Assembly (NCBI RefSeq): GCF_000499845.2
Contig: NC_023751.2
Span: forward strand, 28,588,975 to 28,652,974
DNA: 64,000 nt
Direction: 5' to 3'
Origin: Phaseolus vulgaris
Lineage: Eukaryota; Streptophyta; Magnoliopsida; Fabales; Fabaceae
Program-made: the position numbers and the translations under genes
Part shown: positions 26,301 through 38,406 of the stretch, one piece after another
Numbering within the stretch: position 1 is the stretch's first letter
How the letters are laid out: the number at the start of each line of letters is the position of its first letter
Notes under the pieces: model-generated
Seen by the model: only the letters and a program-made list of their open reading frames with translations
Told to the model about the DNA's origin: nothing
Database searches by the model: none

Positions 26301-28510
26301 TGTTTAGTTGGAAACAAAGTATGTAAGTTTCAAGTGAGAGTATGATTAACCTATGTAAATGATATTCTCTTTCTTTATTCTCTCATAGAAGTTTTCTTTG
26401 TTTTGTCTTGCGGAATTTCTTTGGTGCATCACAGTTGGAAGTAGAAAAGGCATCTTAAACAACAATGCTTGGGTACTTTGCATGCCTTTTGTTATGTCAG
26501 ATAAAAAAGAAGACATAAAAGAGTGTTACTCATTAAAAAATGAATACATTAAAACATTGTAGCAATTGATATTGTAAATGTTGGAGTTGTCTTAATGAAA
26601 ATCTAGACCACATAATTATGTAAGGTCAAACTGGAGTCACCTGTAAGCTCACCACCTTCTGCCATTGTTGCATCAGATCTTATCTACAAGATAAATTTGA
26701 AATAATGGGATATTGTTTAAGTAAAATTAGTATGAAATTTACATTCTAACATTAACTTATGCAACCTTATTAGGTATGAATTGAATTAAGTGTAGTGTCT
26801 TATTAATTTAATAAACTATATTCTTGTTCAATTTAAAAAATATATTATTTATTTCAAGTCTTATTATCTTTGAAGCTGATTCTAATTTATGGCTACATGA
26901 TTGGATATTCAGTTTAGTCCATTTAACAGTTTTTTTTTTATATATATTTATTAACCTATTGTATTGGTAGATAATCATACAATATTTTATAATCAAGATC
27001 CAAACATATGACTAATGACTTTGGAATTATAATTTTATAAATGACATTATGAAAGGATTAATCTTTAACTTTTATATTAGTTATAATAAATTTTATAATA
27101 TGATTTTCAAAATTCCAACACCAATCCCCCACTTTTTAAAATACTAATATTACCCTTTTGAAAATAAATTTAGCCATTGATAATGTTGGAGTGTTTTCAG
27201 TGTGTTTTGAAGTTTGTGATGTGTTTTGTGGTTGTGATGCTAGTAATGGTTGGTGATGATGATATTTAGTGGTGTTGTTGTTTAGTGGTGGTGCGAGGTG
27301 GTTGTGGTTATATTTTTGGTGAATATCTCGATTGAATTTTTGAGTTTCAGTTCTAGATTATGTAATCTAGAGATCTTTTTATATATTTTTTTTTCATATT
27401 TCATAATATATAATCCAAAATACAAAAATTGTATTTAAGAGTATACATTCTATAATACCAAAATATAATAATTGTATTATGAATTATACATTAAAAAAAA
27501 ACCAAAGTCAATTAGTATTAATTAAATTTGTTTTTATTTTTTTTATATCTTTTATCTTTATCTTATTTTGTTTTGTCTTTATTTTATATATTTTATGTTT
27601 TTAGTTATTATTATTTTTTCTGCATTCTTTATTTATTTTTGTTTCTGTTTTTATTTTTATTGTTGCTGTTTTTTATTTTCTATATTTATTTATTTTCACA
27701 TTTTTTCTTTTCATTTTAAGCATTAAGTGTAACATTTACATTAGTTTTTTTTAGGATTTTGCATTTAGGGTAGACACTTCAATATTATCTATGTGTCCAC
27801 TACTAATTAATACTAATTAACTTTTTTTTTATAATTATGTCTTGTATTTTTTACTTGAAATTAATATGATTACATCATCAATAATAATAAAAATAAATAC
27901 TAATTTATGTTTATAGATTCAACTTTTATATTGTTGTAGGGTTTAATTTTGTTTTTCTTTATTTAAAAATAATTAAACTAAACATTTTTAATTTATTATT
28001 ATTTTTTTATTTTGTAAAAACTCATTTCTTTATTTATTAATTATATTTTTAACTATTTTAAACACGAAAAGTATTTATCCTTTTAATGCATTCAAAATTA
28101 AAAATTATCAATTTTTTTATTTATTTTTAAAATTGTGCTAAATAAAAAAATAAAAGTAAAAAGTGCTAGATAAAAAAAAATACTAAATGAGAAAATAAAA
28201 ATGTAAATAATGTTAAAACTTCTTAATTTGGATAGTGCATATACAACATAAAAAATGAAAAAAGTTAAAAAAAAAAAACCTGTTAAGCTGGCATGGCGAG
28301 ACAATGAGCATCAAGTAGTTCCTCACAACATCAAAGGCCTTAGACAATGCCTCTCCTCCAAGCAAAATCGCAAAGTGAAACGGAGACGAGAACAAAATTT
28401 AGGTTTTTATTAACTTTTTCATTAAGAATAAAATTGACATTTCACTACGTATGTGGTGCAGGTGTAAATTTGGGGCTGCAGAAAGAAAGAAAGTGCTTTC
28501 GGTGAAGACG
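23306..28510. other. AT-rich intergenic DNA with repeat relics
   Basis: No gene is supported. The first ~100 bp continue the ATT/ATC simple repeat into which the retrotransposon inserted. A T-run followed by atcaacaaaaaataaatgaa at about 25893-25920 resembles the retroposon ends at 36773 and 45293, so a LINE-type 3' end probably lies there. 27180-27330 is strongly G/T-rich on the plus strand and 27520-27720 is T-rich. A gtgctagata repeat occurs at 28136-28206. Confidence 0.55.
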
Positions 28511-28511
28511 T

Positions 28512-28517
28512 TGGGCC
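28512..28517 (+). promoter_or_regulatory. Site II-like TGGGCC element upstream of RPS9
   Basis: TGGGCC lies about 160 bp before the RPS9 start codon. Site II (TGGGCY) elements are common in plant ribosomal-protein and growth-related promoters. Function here is inferred only from motif and position. Confidence 0.4.
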
Positions 28518-28672
28518 TAATCTAATTTGTTAATTTCGCCGAAGCTGAAGTAATAGGGGGCATTAGGAATTAGGATTTTGTGATTTAAAAAGGCGAAACA
28601 AAGGGAGAGAGAAGATCGAGGGCGCAAGCAGAGCGGAGTAGGAAAACGGCACCGCCGTAGAAGACCACAGTC

Positions 28673-30175
<1,503 letters not shown>

Positions 30176-32759
30176 AGTCTTAATGAAGCCTTTCTAGTGC
30201 ATCTACTTTACGTGCCTAGATTATCGTTTTTGATTGTTATACATTTTCATCCTCGGTTCCTTGTTTGTGAAGACATTTTGCATGACATATTATGTTCTTT
30301 TCAACTTATATATTTTAAAGTATTAAGATTTTCTTTTAAATAATTTTGATGTTTATTGATTCATTTTCTGCCAACGAGCCTTAGTTTCTGAACTTCATCT
30401 GCATTTGGTTTTTAGAAAATTACAGTGAAAGTGTGTTTGAATGGATTTCTTTGGTGAAATATTTAGTTATAGGAATAAATAGGTCCTCAATTATAGACCA
30501 GTCGATGTGAGTAATTTACCTCTAATCTGCAGCTAGTGTTTGCTTTGTAGTGGATATCTTGTAGTCAAAGCAAATGCTTACACTGTATTTATGAGTAGAA
30601 GAATAGTTGTGAATGAACATCAAAGAATCCATATACTTGAACTTGCTTTGGAAAGAGCCGAATTTTACTCAACCCGATCCAAGAAGTTTGGCTTAGCTTC
30701 GTAAGTAAAATGGTATATTAACAAAAGCATCACACCTCACATTATATCGCGTAACATTGATGCTCTCTAATCTCACAAGGCCAATTTCTAAGAATCAACC
30801 ACCAATAGATCTTGATGGAGACTTGTATTTATGTGCTTAAGGTTCGTGTGCACTAATAGTCTGAAGTTGTATCTTTTGTTATGAAACACTTGGATCTCAC
30901 ATCATGTTTCTAAGATACAACGACTTTCAGTTGCAAGCTGAATTACATAAAATAGAAAAGATTGAATCGAGTATGTAAATTACTATTTCAGTTGCAAGCT
31001 GAATTACATAAAATAGAAAAGGGTTAAATCGAGTATGAAAATTACTATTGTCTTCTCTTAGTTTTTCAATTTGTTTATAATGTGAACATAACGGTTAAAT
31101 ACTACTACTACTACTCTTGGTACTATTCCTTGTGAAAATATTAAAATTTAGGACTGATAACCACTTATTTGTATGAGTTTTCAAACAAAAATTAAGCTTC
31201 CTAGTACATGACTAACCTAGTTTGAATTCGCAAAGACCCATCTCGCACAATTCCCTTGCTTCTAATATCTCTTTGAATATGAGGAAAAAATTGAATTCAC
31301 GAAAAAAATAAATGTAAATAATAAAAAACAGAGCATAACAGACAAGAAAGAAAGAAATCGAAAATAACTACAATTGAGTAAAATGACTCAACGAAAACTT
31401 AAAAAATTGGAACTAAAAACTAATAACAATAAAAGTCTGGAATTAAAATGATAGAAAAATAAAATTGTATTAACGAAACAAAAAATAGAACATGTATCAG
31501 ACTAATGAAGTAGAACTACACTAGATGAAAACAATGCGTGAATGGAAAAACAAATTAAAATTACAATTAAAATTTTAAAATAACACGTAAAGCACATGTA
31601 TTATGAATAAAAAAAATTAATTATCATCTACTGGATCGTCTAAAAGTTGTATTGTATAAAAAAACTCTTTGTCTAATTGAATTATAAAAAACAAGAATGT
31701 ATAAGTGCATAAATGTAAATGAAAAAAACTATAAACAACAAAAAATGAAAAGAAAAAAAAATTGAAGCGCGAAAACTATACAAACTGAAAATAAAACATA
31801 CCTTAAATCGAAATTGTAATTAAAATGTAAATACAGACTTATAAATGTAGAAATTTAATGAAATTGCAATAAAGAGAATAAATTTCATTCGAGAACATTA
31901 AATAAAAATCATGATCAAAGTCATCTTCAACCTAACTTAATATTTTTTAGTGAGTTAAATAATAAGTTTGTCTAAATCTTAATCCCTAATCCAATCCACA
32001 AACACCTCTAATTTTATATGTATTTTTTTTATAATATTTTACATTAATTGTTATTTACTTTTTTAATATGTTTTTTTACTGTTCTTATGGAAGAGGACAC
32101 CTAAATTAAAATGTTAAAATTTCATAATAATGTCTACAAAAGAGAATAATATTTTATATATATATATAAATATTATAAATTTCACCATTAAAACCAAACT
32201 TGTAAGAGTTATATAAAAATAATAAAATTTATCTAAAATAAAACAAGATTTTATAAATGTTCTTATAAGACGGTTGCATTATAAGTAGTTTTTACTAATT
32301 CAACATTTGAATTTCCAAAAATATATATGAAAGAGAAAAAAAGGCTTAATTATGTTTTGTTTCCTTAAAATTTAGGGTAATTATGATTTTGGTCTCCAAA
32401 TTAAAAAAAAGAAGTTAAATTTTAGTTTCTCATAAGTTCATAACTGAAAAAGATAATTTTAATCCCTATATATTAAATTTTAGATTCTAAATAGAATTTA
32501 AAACAAAAAAAAAAAGTTTTTCTGTTTAAGAACAAAAACAGTATTTTGATCAATTATTTTTAATTTTGAAAGACTAAAATAGGATTTATCAAAAAATTTC
32601 AGAAATTGAAACTATAATTAAAAAAATATTTAACATTAACACAAAACAAACCGTGTTGACTACGGTATTTGTCCAGCAATCGTTATTATTAGTTTCTCAC
32701 AAATAAACAATTTGCAAAGAGAAATGAGAAGAGAAGCATAATCAGAGAAAGAAAGAAAC
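30176..32759. other. RPS9 3' region and A-rich intergenic spacer
   Basis: The first ~150 bp are probably the RPS9 3' untranslated region. A ~62-bp direct duplication lies at 30926-31050. From about 31270 to 31870 the plus strand is markedly A-rich and T-poor. No gene is supported. The last ~60 bp before 32760 are a purine-rich leader of the next gene. Confidence 0.55.
30926..31050. repeat. Tandem duplication of ~62 bp
   Basis: Two adjacent copies contain tttcagttgcaagctgaatt followed by acataaaatagaaaag and tcgagtatg-aaattactat, with a few differences. Unit about 60-64 bp. Confidence 0.88.
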
Positions 32760-33446
32760 ATGGATTCTCTGAAAATGTTCAAAGGTTACGGTAAAATAGA
32801 ACGCGATCACCACAAAATCGAAGATCAACAACGAAACCCTAAATCCCAAATTTCAAAACCCTTAATCACCACCACAATTTCGGCCTTAGGAATCCTTTTC
32901 CTCACTCTAACCTTCGCCTTTGCTCTCGCATCTATTGTTCACCACCGCACCACTGACTCACAACAGCTTCGCAACTCAGCCGACTACATCCGAGTCGTCT
33001 GCAATGTCACGCGCTTCCCCGCCGCCTGCCTCGCCGCCATCCCGTCCTCCGCCAACGCCACCGATCCCCAAACCATCCTCGCCCTCTCGCTCCGCGCGTC
33101 GCTCGATGCGCTCCAGAACCTCTCGTCCTCGCTCGGCGCGACGAAGGGAGGTGCGCTCGCCGACTGCAAGGACCAGTTGGACGACGCGCTGAGTCGACTC
33201 AACGACTCGCTGTCGGCCGCGGCGGCGCTGAACGACAAAGCAGTGAGCGACGTGCAAACGTGGGTGAGCGCAGCGTTGACCGACCAGCAGACGTGCCTGG
33301 ACGGACTGGAAGAGGTGGGTGACGTGGCGGGCCTTGAGAAGATGAAGAAAATGATGAAGAGATCCTACGAGTACATCAGTAACAGTTTGGCTATTGTTGC
33401 CAATATTCGTAATTTGTTAAGCCATTTCAACATGACGCTCCATTGA
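32760..33446 (+). CDS. Pectin methylesterase inhibitor (PMEI) domain protein
   Basis: A single-exon frame of 228 residues. It has a basic cytosolic N-terminus (MDSLKMFKGYGKIER), one hydrophobic signal-anchor at about residues 38-62 (TISALGILFLTLTFAFALA), then a four-helix PMEI domain. The domain has paired cysteines (VVCNVTRFPAACLA, ADCKDQLDDALSRLNDS, DQQTCLDGLEE) and ends SYEYISNSLAIVANIRNLL. Such domains bind and inhibit pectin methylesterases in the cell wall or secretory pathway. The N-terminus and domain resemble the PRO region of type I pectin methylesterases (PME2/PME41-like). The stop falls where those enzymes continue with the RRLL processing site and catalytic domain, which are absent here. 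The codons are strongly GC-rich against AT-rich flanks. It is a stand-alone inhibitor or a truncated PME. Confidence 0.88.
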   Translation: MDSLKMFKGYGKIERDHHKIEDQQRNPKSQISKPLITTTISALGILFLTLTFAFALASIVHHRTTDSQQLRNSADYIRVVCNVTRFPAACLAAIPSSANATDPQTILALSLRASLDALQNLSSSLGATKGGALADCKDQLDDALSRLNDSLSAAAALNDKAVSDVQTWVSAALTDQQTCLDGLEEVGDVAGLEKMKKMMKRSYEYISNSLAIVANIRNLLSHFNMTLH

Positions 33447-34689
33447 ACCTTTCAAATCGTTGCATTTTTTTTTACTTGGATCAGGTTTGGAATACCTGTG
33501 TGTAAATATAGTTAATTAATGCTATAATATGTGGCTGTACCAAGGTTATTGTACTATGGAGTTTGAAATTTTAATGAAGTTCTTTCTGTTCGTCAGAATA
33601 TGAGGTGTCGGTGCAAATTTTAGTGAGCACAGATTTTGATATTGAATGAAATATATTTGTGAACTTTTGATTGTAATGAGTTCTTATTTTGAAAATTTTA
33701 TTTAAGAAGGAAATTTTTAATGCATTTATCTTAGAGGGTTTATATGATATGATGATGTTTTTTTATTTCTCAGTTTTTAATGAGAATGGTGAAATTTTAC
33801 AAATAATTATTAAAATGGGCAGATTTTAAAATTTTTACTTATATGGGTGAAGCCTTCCAAACGTCTATTGAAAATAATGAGTTAATAAAAATCACACTTT
33901 AGTACTTTCTTTCTTGTTCAATTTAGCATGGTCTACTGGATGCCTTTTTTCGTAAATTATATGACTTAGATGGTGCTTTGTGCAAGCATAAAATAATATT
34001 TTTCATAATTCAAAACAAGGTTATTTTCTATGTATTTATCAAACATCTGAGTGAGATTGGCTAGACATTCATCAAAGGAAATATTGAAATCATCCACGAA
34101 ACTTCTATGCAATGCTCAATCAAGTAAAAAAAAAGTAAAAAAAAATATTCATCATATAGTACTGGAAGGTTTCAATGACATTGCAGGGACCAAAAAGGCA
34201 TCCTTCAATATACAAACATTCCAAATGGGATGCAAATATGTGCTAGTCTTCTAGTGCAATACTGATGGAAACACCTTTAAACGCAACGAAAGATTAAAAA
34301 AGAATTTTTAACTTTTCCTCAAAGTTTCTTAAAGAGAAACTTACTTTACCAATGAAGGTCTCTGGTTTCAGAATCAAGGAAAATAATACTCTTATTTTTC
34401 AAGACTTTGAGAGAACCAAAAGACATGCAAAATGCAATTCAATTCTCATTCCAAAATTAAAAAATAACACATTATCATATGATATTCACGAAAAATAATA
34501 TTTTTTTTTAAAAACATAATTCAACAATTCCTAAATTAAAAAATAACACATTATCATATGTTATTCACGAAAAGTAATAAATTTTTTTTAAAACATAATT
34601 CAACAATTCCTAGTGTTGGTATGAGGTTCAACTTTTAAGGTTGAGAGCCTAATTATGTTTAAGAGGAAAAGATCAAATAGCAAATATGA
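33447..34689. other. Spacer with ~80-bp tandem duplication
   Basis: The first 200 bp or so are likely the 3' untranslated region of the PMEI-domain gene. The rest is AT-rich without a supported gene, and includes the duplication at about 34450-34613. Confidence 0.5.
34450..34613. repeat. Tandem duplication of ~80 bp
   Basis: Two copies share aaattaaaaaataacacatt, atcatatg-tattcacgaaaa and aaaacataattcaacaattc, with small differences in the T-run length. Confidence 0.88.
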
Positions 34690-37600
34690 CAAGTATGGAA
34701 CCAAAGTTGATTGTCAAAGGACTCTTCAGGCATCCTACCTCTAGGAGGAAAACTTTTCCTACTGAAAAAGATTGGATGAAAAATATACACAAAGTTCACA
34801 GATTATCAGTTGTGACAAATTATCATTAAGGGTGAAGATCTCATTCTAAAAAGGAGGATGGAAACATGAAAGAATAAAACTAGATGAAGTTAAACAATAA
34901 GGCAAAATATACCTTCATCTATGCACTTTCTAAGAATGATTAGAAGAAAATGTGCAGGTTTAAAACTGCAAAAGAGATATGAGATTCTCTAGCTTTTAAC
35001 TAGGAAATGAATGAGGATATAAAACTTCATAAAGTCGTCATACTTACCTGCCAGTATGAAGCTTTCACCATGAAGGAGGTGAAAATATGGACAAAATGTT
35101 TTATAGAATGCACATATTCTCGAGCAAGATGTGATCTCTTAGACAAAGCTTTTCTAACTGAAGTTGTTGGACAACATGCTTAAGATATGGAAATTCAAGA
35201 TGAAAACCATTACTAAGGTGAAAGACCTCAAGAAACTCATTTGGGATGAGCTTCTTGGGATTTTGAGAGTTTATAAAGCCTATTTGTAGGATAGAGAACA
35301 AAAGAAAGCTATAATAGTCATAGAGAAAGCACTTTAGGCCAAATCTTTCACAAAGTAGACAACCATCAAATGAAACGAAAACAAAGTCATTAAAATTCAA
35401 GAAAACAACCGAAAACATATATGGGGAGAAGTCAGATTGATGATGAAACCTTCCTAATATCCTTGAAGGTTTAAGTAGTTGCTCAAACAAGAGGGCAAAG
35501 AAACATAAGGTTTTCTTTTGCAAAGAAATCTTTGTCTTATGGCAGATATAGAAAAGATAATATCTAACCTAATTCTTGTTTTTATGGAATCTCATACTCA
35601 TTATGCTCATCGTCTGATGAAGATGAAGAGAATGATATATCTTCTGAGGATATTCTCACCAATTGTAACTCTATCTCTAAAAATATCTTGAGTTAAAACA
35701 AATTTTTAAAGTCTTGATTTATAAAATGAGAAGCTAAAAAGAGAGATCAACTTATAACTAGTGTTCAAAAGTTAGATGTTGAAAAGAACTTTTGCAAGAA
35801 AAGGAGACATGCTCTAAGGATGATTTTAAAAAAATGCTAATAGTTCTAAAGCTTTAAATCTTCTCTTTGCAACTTCAAGAGATATATCTGACAAGTTTGG
35901 TCTTGGATATGATCTGATGGGAACAAAAGAAAGAAAAATCATTTTATAAAATATTTTAGAGCTACTAGTAAAAACTATGGGAAGTCTTGACATACCCATG
36001 TCAGATGCAAACAAATAAAACAAATACCCAAAACTAATAAGAAAGAATCCAAAAGGATTTTAGAACCTAAGAAACTCATAAATTCCTGTTGCAAATATGC
36101 TATACGGGAAAAGGTCAAGAACAAAGTTGGTTCTTAAATAGTTCTTGCGACACATGACGATACCAAGTCTATGTTCCTAGACCTCCAAAAACATGAAGGT
36201 GGAAAAGTAGCTTTTGATGGAGTCAGAAAATGTAAGATAACATTATTAGGTCTATAATATATCCTCTGTAGTCTACATTCAAAATTTCTTACATGTAGAA
36301 AGACTAAAATAGAATCTGTTGAGCATAAGTTAGTTACGTGACAACGGTTATATAATATCTTTTAACAAGGATACATGTGTAGTCTTATTCATCTGATTGA
36401 CAAATTGTATTCACAGCCAGACGAAAAAGCAATTTCTATGAGATTGATCTCTTGGACTTAAGTAAGTGAAAGGTCACCTACTTGTTATCGACAAAAGATG
36501 AGAGATGACTTTTGCATAGGAAATTAGAACATTTAAACCTCAAATATATTTCAAAATTTTTGTGGAAAAATCTTATATGAGGTCAACCTAATCTTTCATG
36601 GAAAATTTATATTCTATGCAAAGCATAGCAGAAGACGAAATAGTTAAAAAGATTTTTCAAACCCAACCATTGTGTTTCCATTTCAAGGCTCTTAAACATT
36701 TTGCATATGGATCTATTTGGTCCAACGAGAACCTTGAGTCTTTGTGGCAAGCAATAAGGGCTGCCCATCATTTTTTTTATCAGCAAAAGAATAAAATCAT
36801 TAAATGAGGAACATTTTAAGATGTTCCAACCCTATAACACACAAATGTTATGTTTCATATATAACTTTCCAAAACCACGTCCAAACCCAATCTAGAATTA
36901 TACAAACAAAATGAATATCCTATTAAGATGTGAATACATGATGAAACAACTAATTGAGTCCCATCCCTACATAGATAATTCTAACAGAAGAACAAAACGG
37001 AGTCTCGAAAAGCTATTGATTCCAATATGATAGATTAAGCAACAATTACACTCCCTGCCCAAATTTGTTTTCTCTATACATAATGTTAGCCATCATTAAT
37101 GTCTATTCTAGATATACATGGGTTTTCTACCTAGCTTACAAGAGTGAGTTTTTCCATGTATTTTAAGTATTGTACAAAAGAGTACAAATTTTGCAATGTT
37201 GTTGTATCTCTATTCTTAGAAATGACCATGGAACACAGTTTGAAAATGGAGAATTTCAAATGTCTTCAAATGGTATACCCAGCAATTTCTCTTCACATGG
37301 AATACCTCACCAGTGAGGTTATGAAAAGAAAGAAAAGAAGACTATAAGAATAATGCTTTGTGAAAACTCAATTCCAAAGGCAGTTAACATTATTTATTAT
37401 GTTCAAAATAAAATACTTATAAGACCTATTTTGGAAAAGACTCCTTATATATTACAAAGGAATAGAAAATCCAACATTAGTTTTTTTCATGCTTTTGGCT
37501 ATGCATGTTACATCCTTAACATCAAGGATCGAAGTAGAAATTTGACTCCAAAATTGAGAAAGCTCTAAAAAATTAAAGACATACAAATTGTAGTAAATAT

Positions 37601-37900
37601 TAAATTTGTTGATTTCTCTTACACTGATAGGAAAGTATCAAATCTCAAAAATTATCTTGTAGATTTGCGAATAAACAAACTAAGCGAAACTAGGATAGAC
37701 AAAGATTCGTCTTTTAATGCTACATAAGGGATAAAACAAAGACAAAGCACCAGACGAAGTTGAAGCATCAGATAAGGGACAATCTGAACCTAATCAGTCA
37801 AGTCAAACAATTCAAAAAGGAGTGAAGATACGTTTCTTCTCACCCCAAGATCAGATCATGGGAGAAAGAAATGACGGTGTGAGAACCAGATTTTCTTTCA
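34690..37900 (+). pseudogene. Decayed Ty1/copia retrotransposon (gag to integrase)
   Basis: The plus strand shows a copia polyprotein broken by many stops and frameshifts. Gag is seen in DLKKLIWDELLGILRV (about 35207-35255) and neighbouring CRFKTAKEIWDSLAF. Protease is seen around NSSCDT followed by TKSMFLDLQKHEGGKVAF (about 36140-36225). The GAG-pre-integrase and integrase N-part follow (KHFAYGSIWSNENLESL, about 36690). The integrase core (VFYLAYKSEFF, NDHGTQFENG) and the segment YVQNKILIRPILEKTPY to FHAFGYACYILN (about 37400-37520) come next. The relic ends near 37900 at GVRTRFSF. No LTRs or target duplication were recognised. It is interrupted by a ~317-bp retroposon at 36773-37089. Confidence 0.85.
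36773..37089 (-). mobile_element. Short 5'-truncated retroposon nested in copia integrase
   Basis: The copia frame is interrupted between GLPI and AIINVYSRYTW. The inserted ~317 bp begins with a T-run on the plus strand (a poly-A tail in reverse) followed by atcagcaaaagaataaaatc. It is flanked by ccatcatt at 36765-36772 and 37090-37097, a target-site duplication. These are marks of a LINE-type insertion truncated at its 5' end. Similar T-run ends are at about 25893 and 45293. Confidence 0.75.
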
Positions 37901-38406
37901 GAGATGAAGTTTTCTAAGACACTCCTCGTCAACATCACTAGTGTATGCAGAATTCACTAACTCTGCTAGCCTTTCACCATGCTCTTTTACCTCTCTCTGA
38001 AGCATACTGATGTGAGAGCAAGTTTCCTTTATGATCTGCATCATGCTTACTGATGCCTGCAGCAAAACATAGATAAGATTTTGTTGAGATAATGAAAAAG
38101 AAATCATCTTTAAAGAATTACTATATTTACTACCAGTATCACCTCTGGGTGTAAGGTAACATTAACTGCTATTGTGAGATTCGTCATGGACTATAGACTA
38201 TATATGCATCGTAAACATAATGTAATAATGTTCAGAATGAAGAAAGATAATGATCAAAACTTCTAAACTTCACATACCTTGGTGTGTAATACCCTTGAGT
38301 CGCTTCTTTGGTTTAGTTTTGGCAGCAGTGCTTGTAGCCTCATCATTAGATCATTAATCCCACTTTCTGTGAATTTTGAAGTTCTGGAGTTTCTCCTGCC
38401 AGACAT
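37898..38406 (-). CDS. Atypical bHLH protein of the PRE/ILI (paclobutrazol resistance) type
   Basis: Two exons on the minus strand (38406-38278 and 38056-37898) give 95 residues. The protein starts MSGRRNSRTSKFTESGINDL, has helix 1 (NDLMMRLQALLPKLNQ) and helix 2 (IIKETCSHISMLQREVKEHGERLAELV), and lacks a DNA-binding basic region. That is the plan of PRE/ILI/KIDARI proteins. These bind inhibitory HLH partners in gibberellin, brassinosteroid and light-controlled cell elongation. The chosen intron has a GTATGTG donor. An earlier donor at 38292 (after SDSR) would give 90 residues and aligns slightly better with the family. The last codons (ECLRKLHL, then TGA) abut or overlap the copia relic and lack the usual IIRSLL end, so the C-terminus may have been replaced. 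The family is likely but the exact orthologue is unknown. Confidence 0.78.

Noticed and set aside
27528..27719. 63-codon hydrophobic frame (leucine/phenylalanine-rich)
   Set aside because: Translation of a T-rich tract always gives Phe/Leu/Tyr. No start context or neighbours support it.
32976..33257. Long antisense frames opposite the PMEI-domain gene
   Set aside because: They result from the GC-rich codons of the sense gene and encode low-complexity arginine/glycine peptides without known domains.
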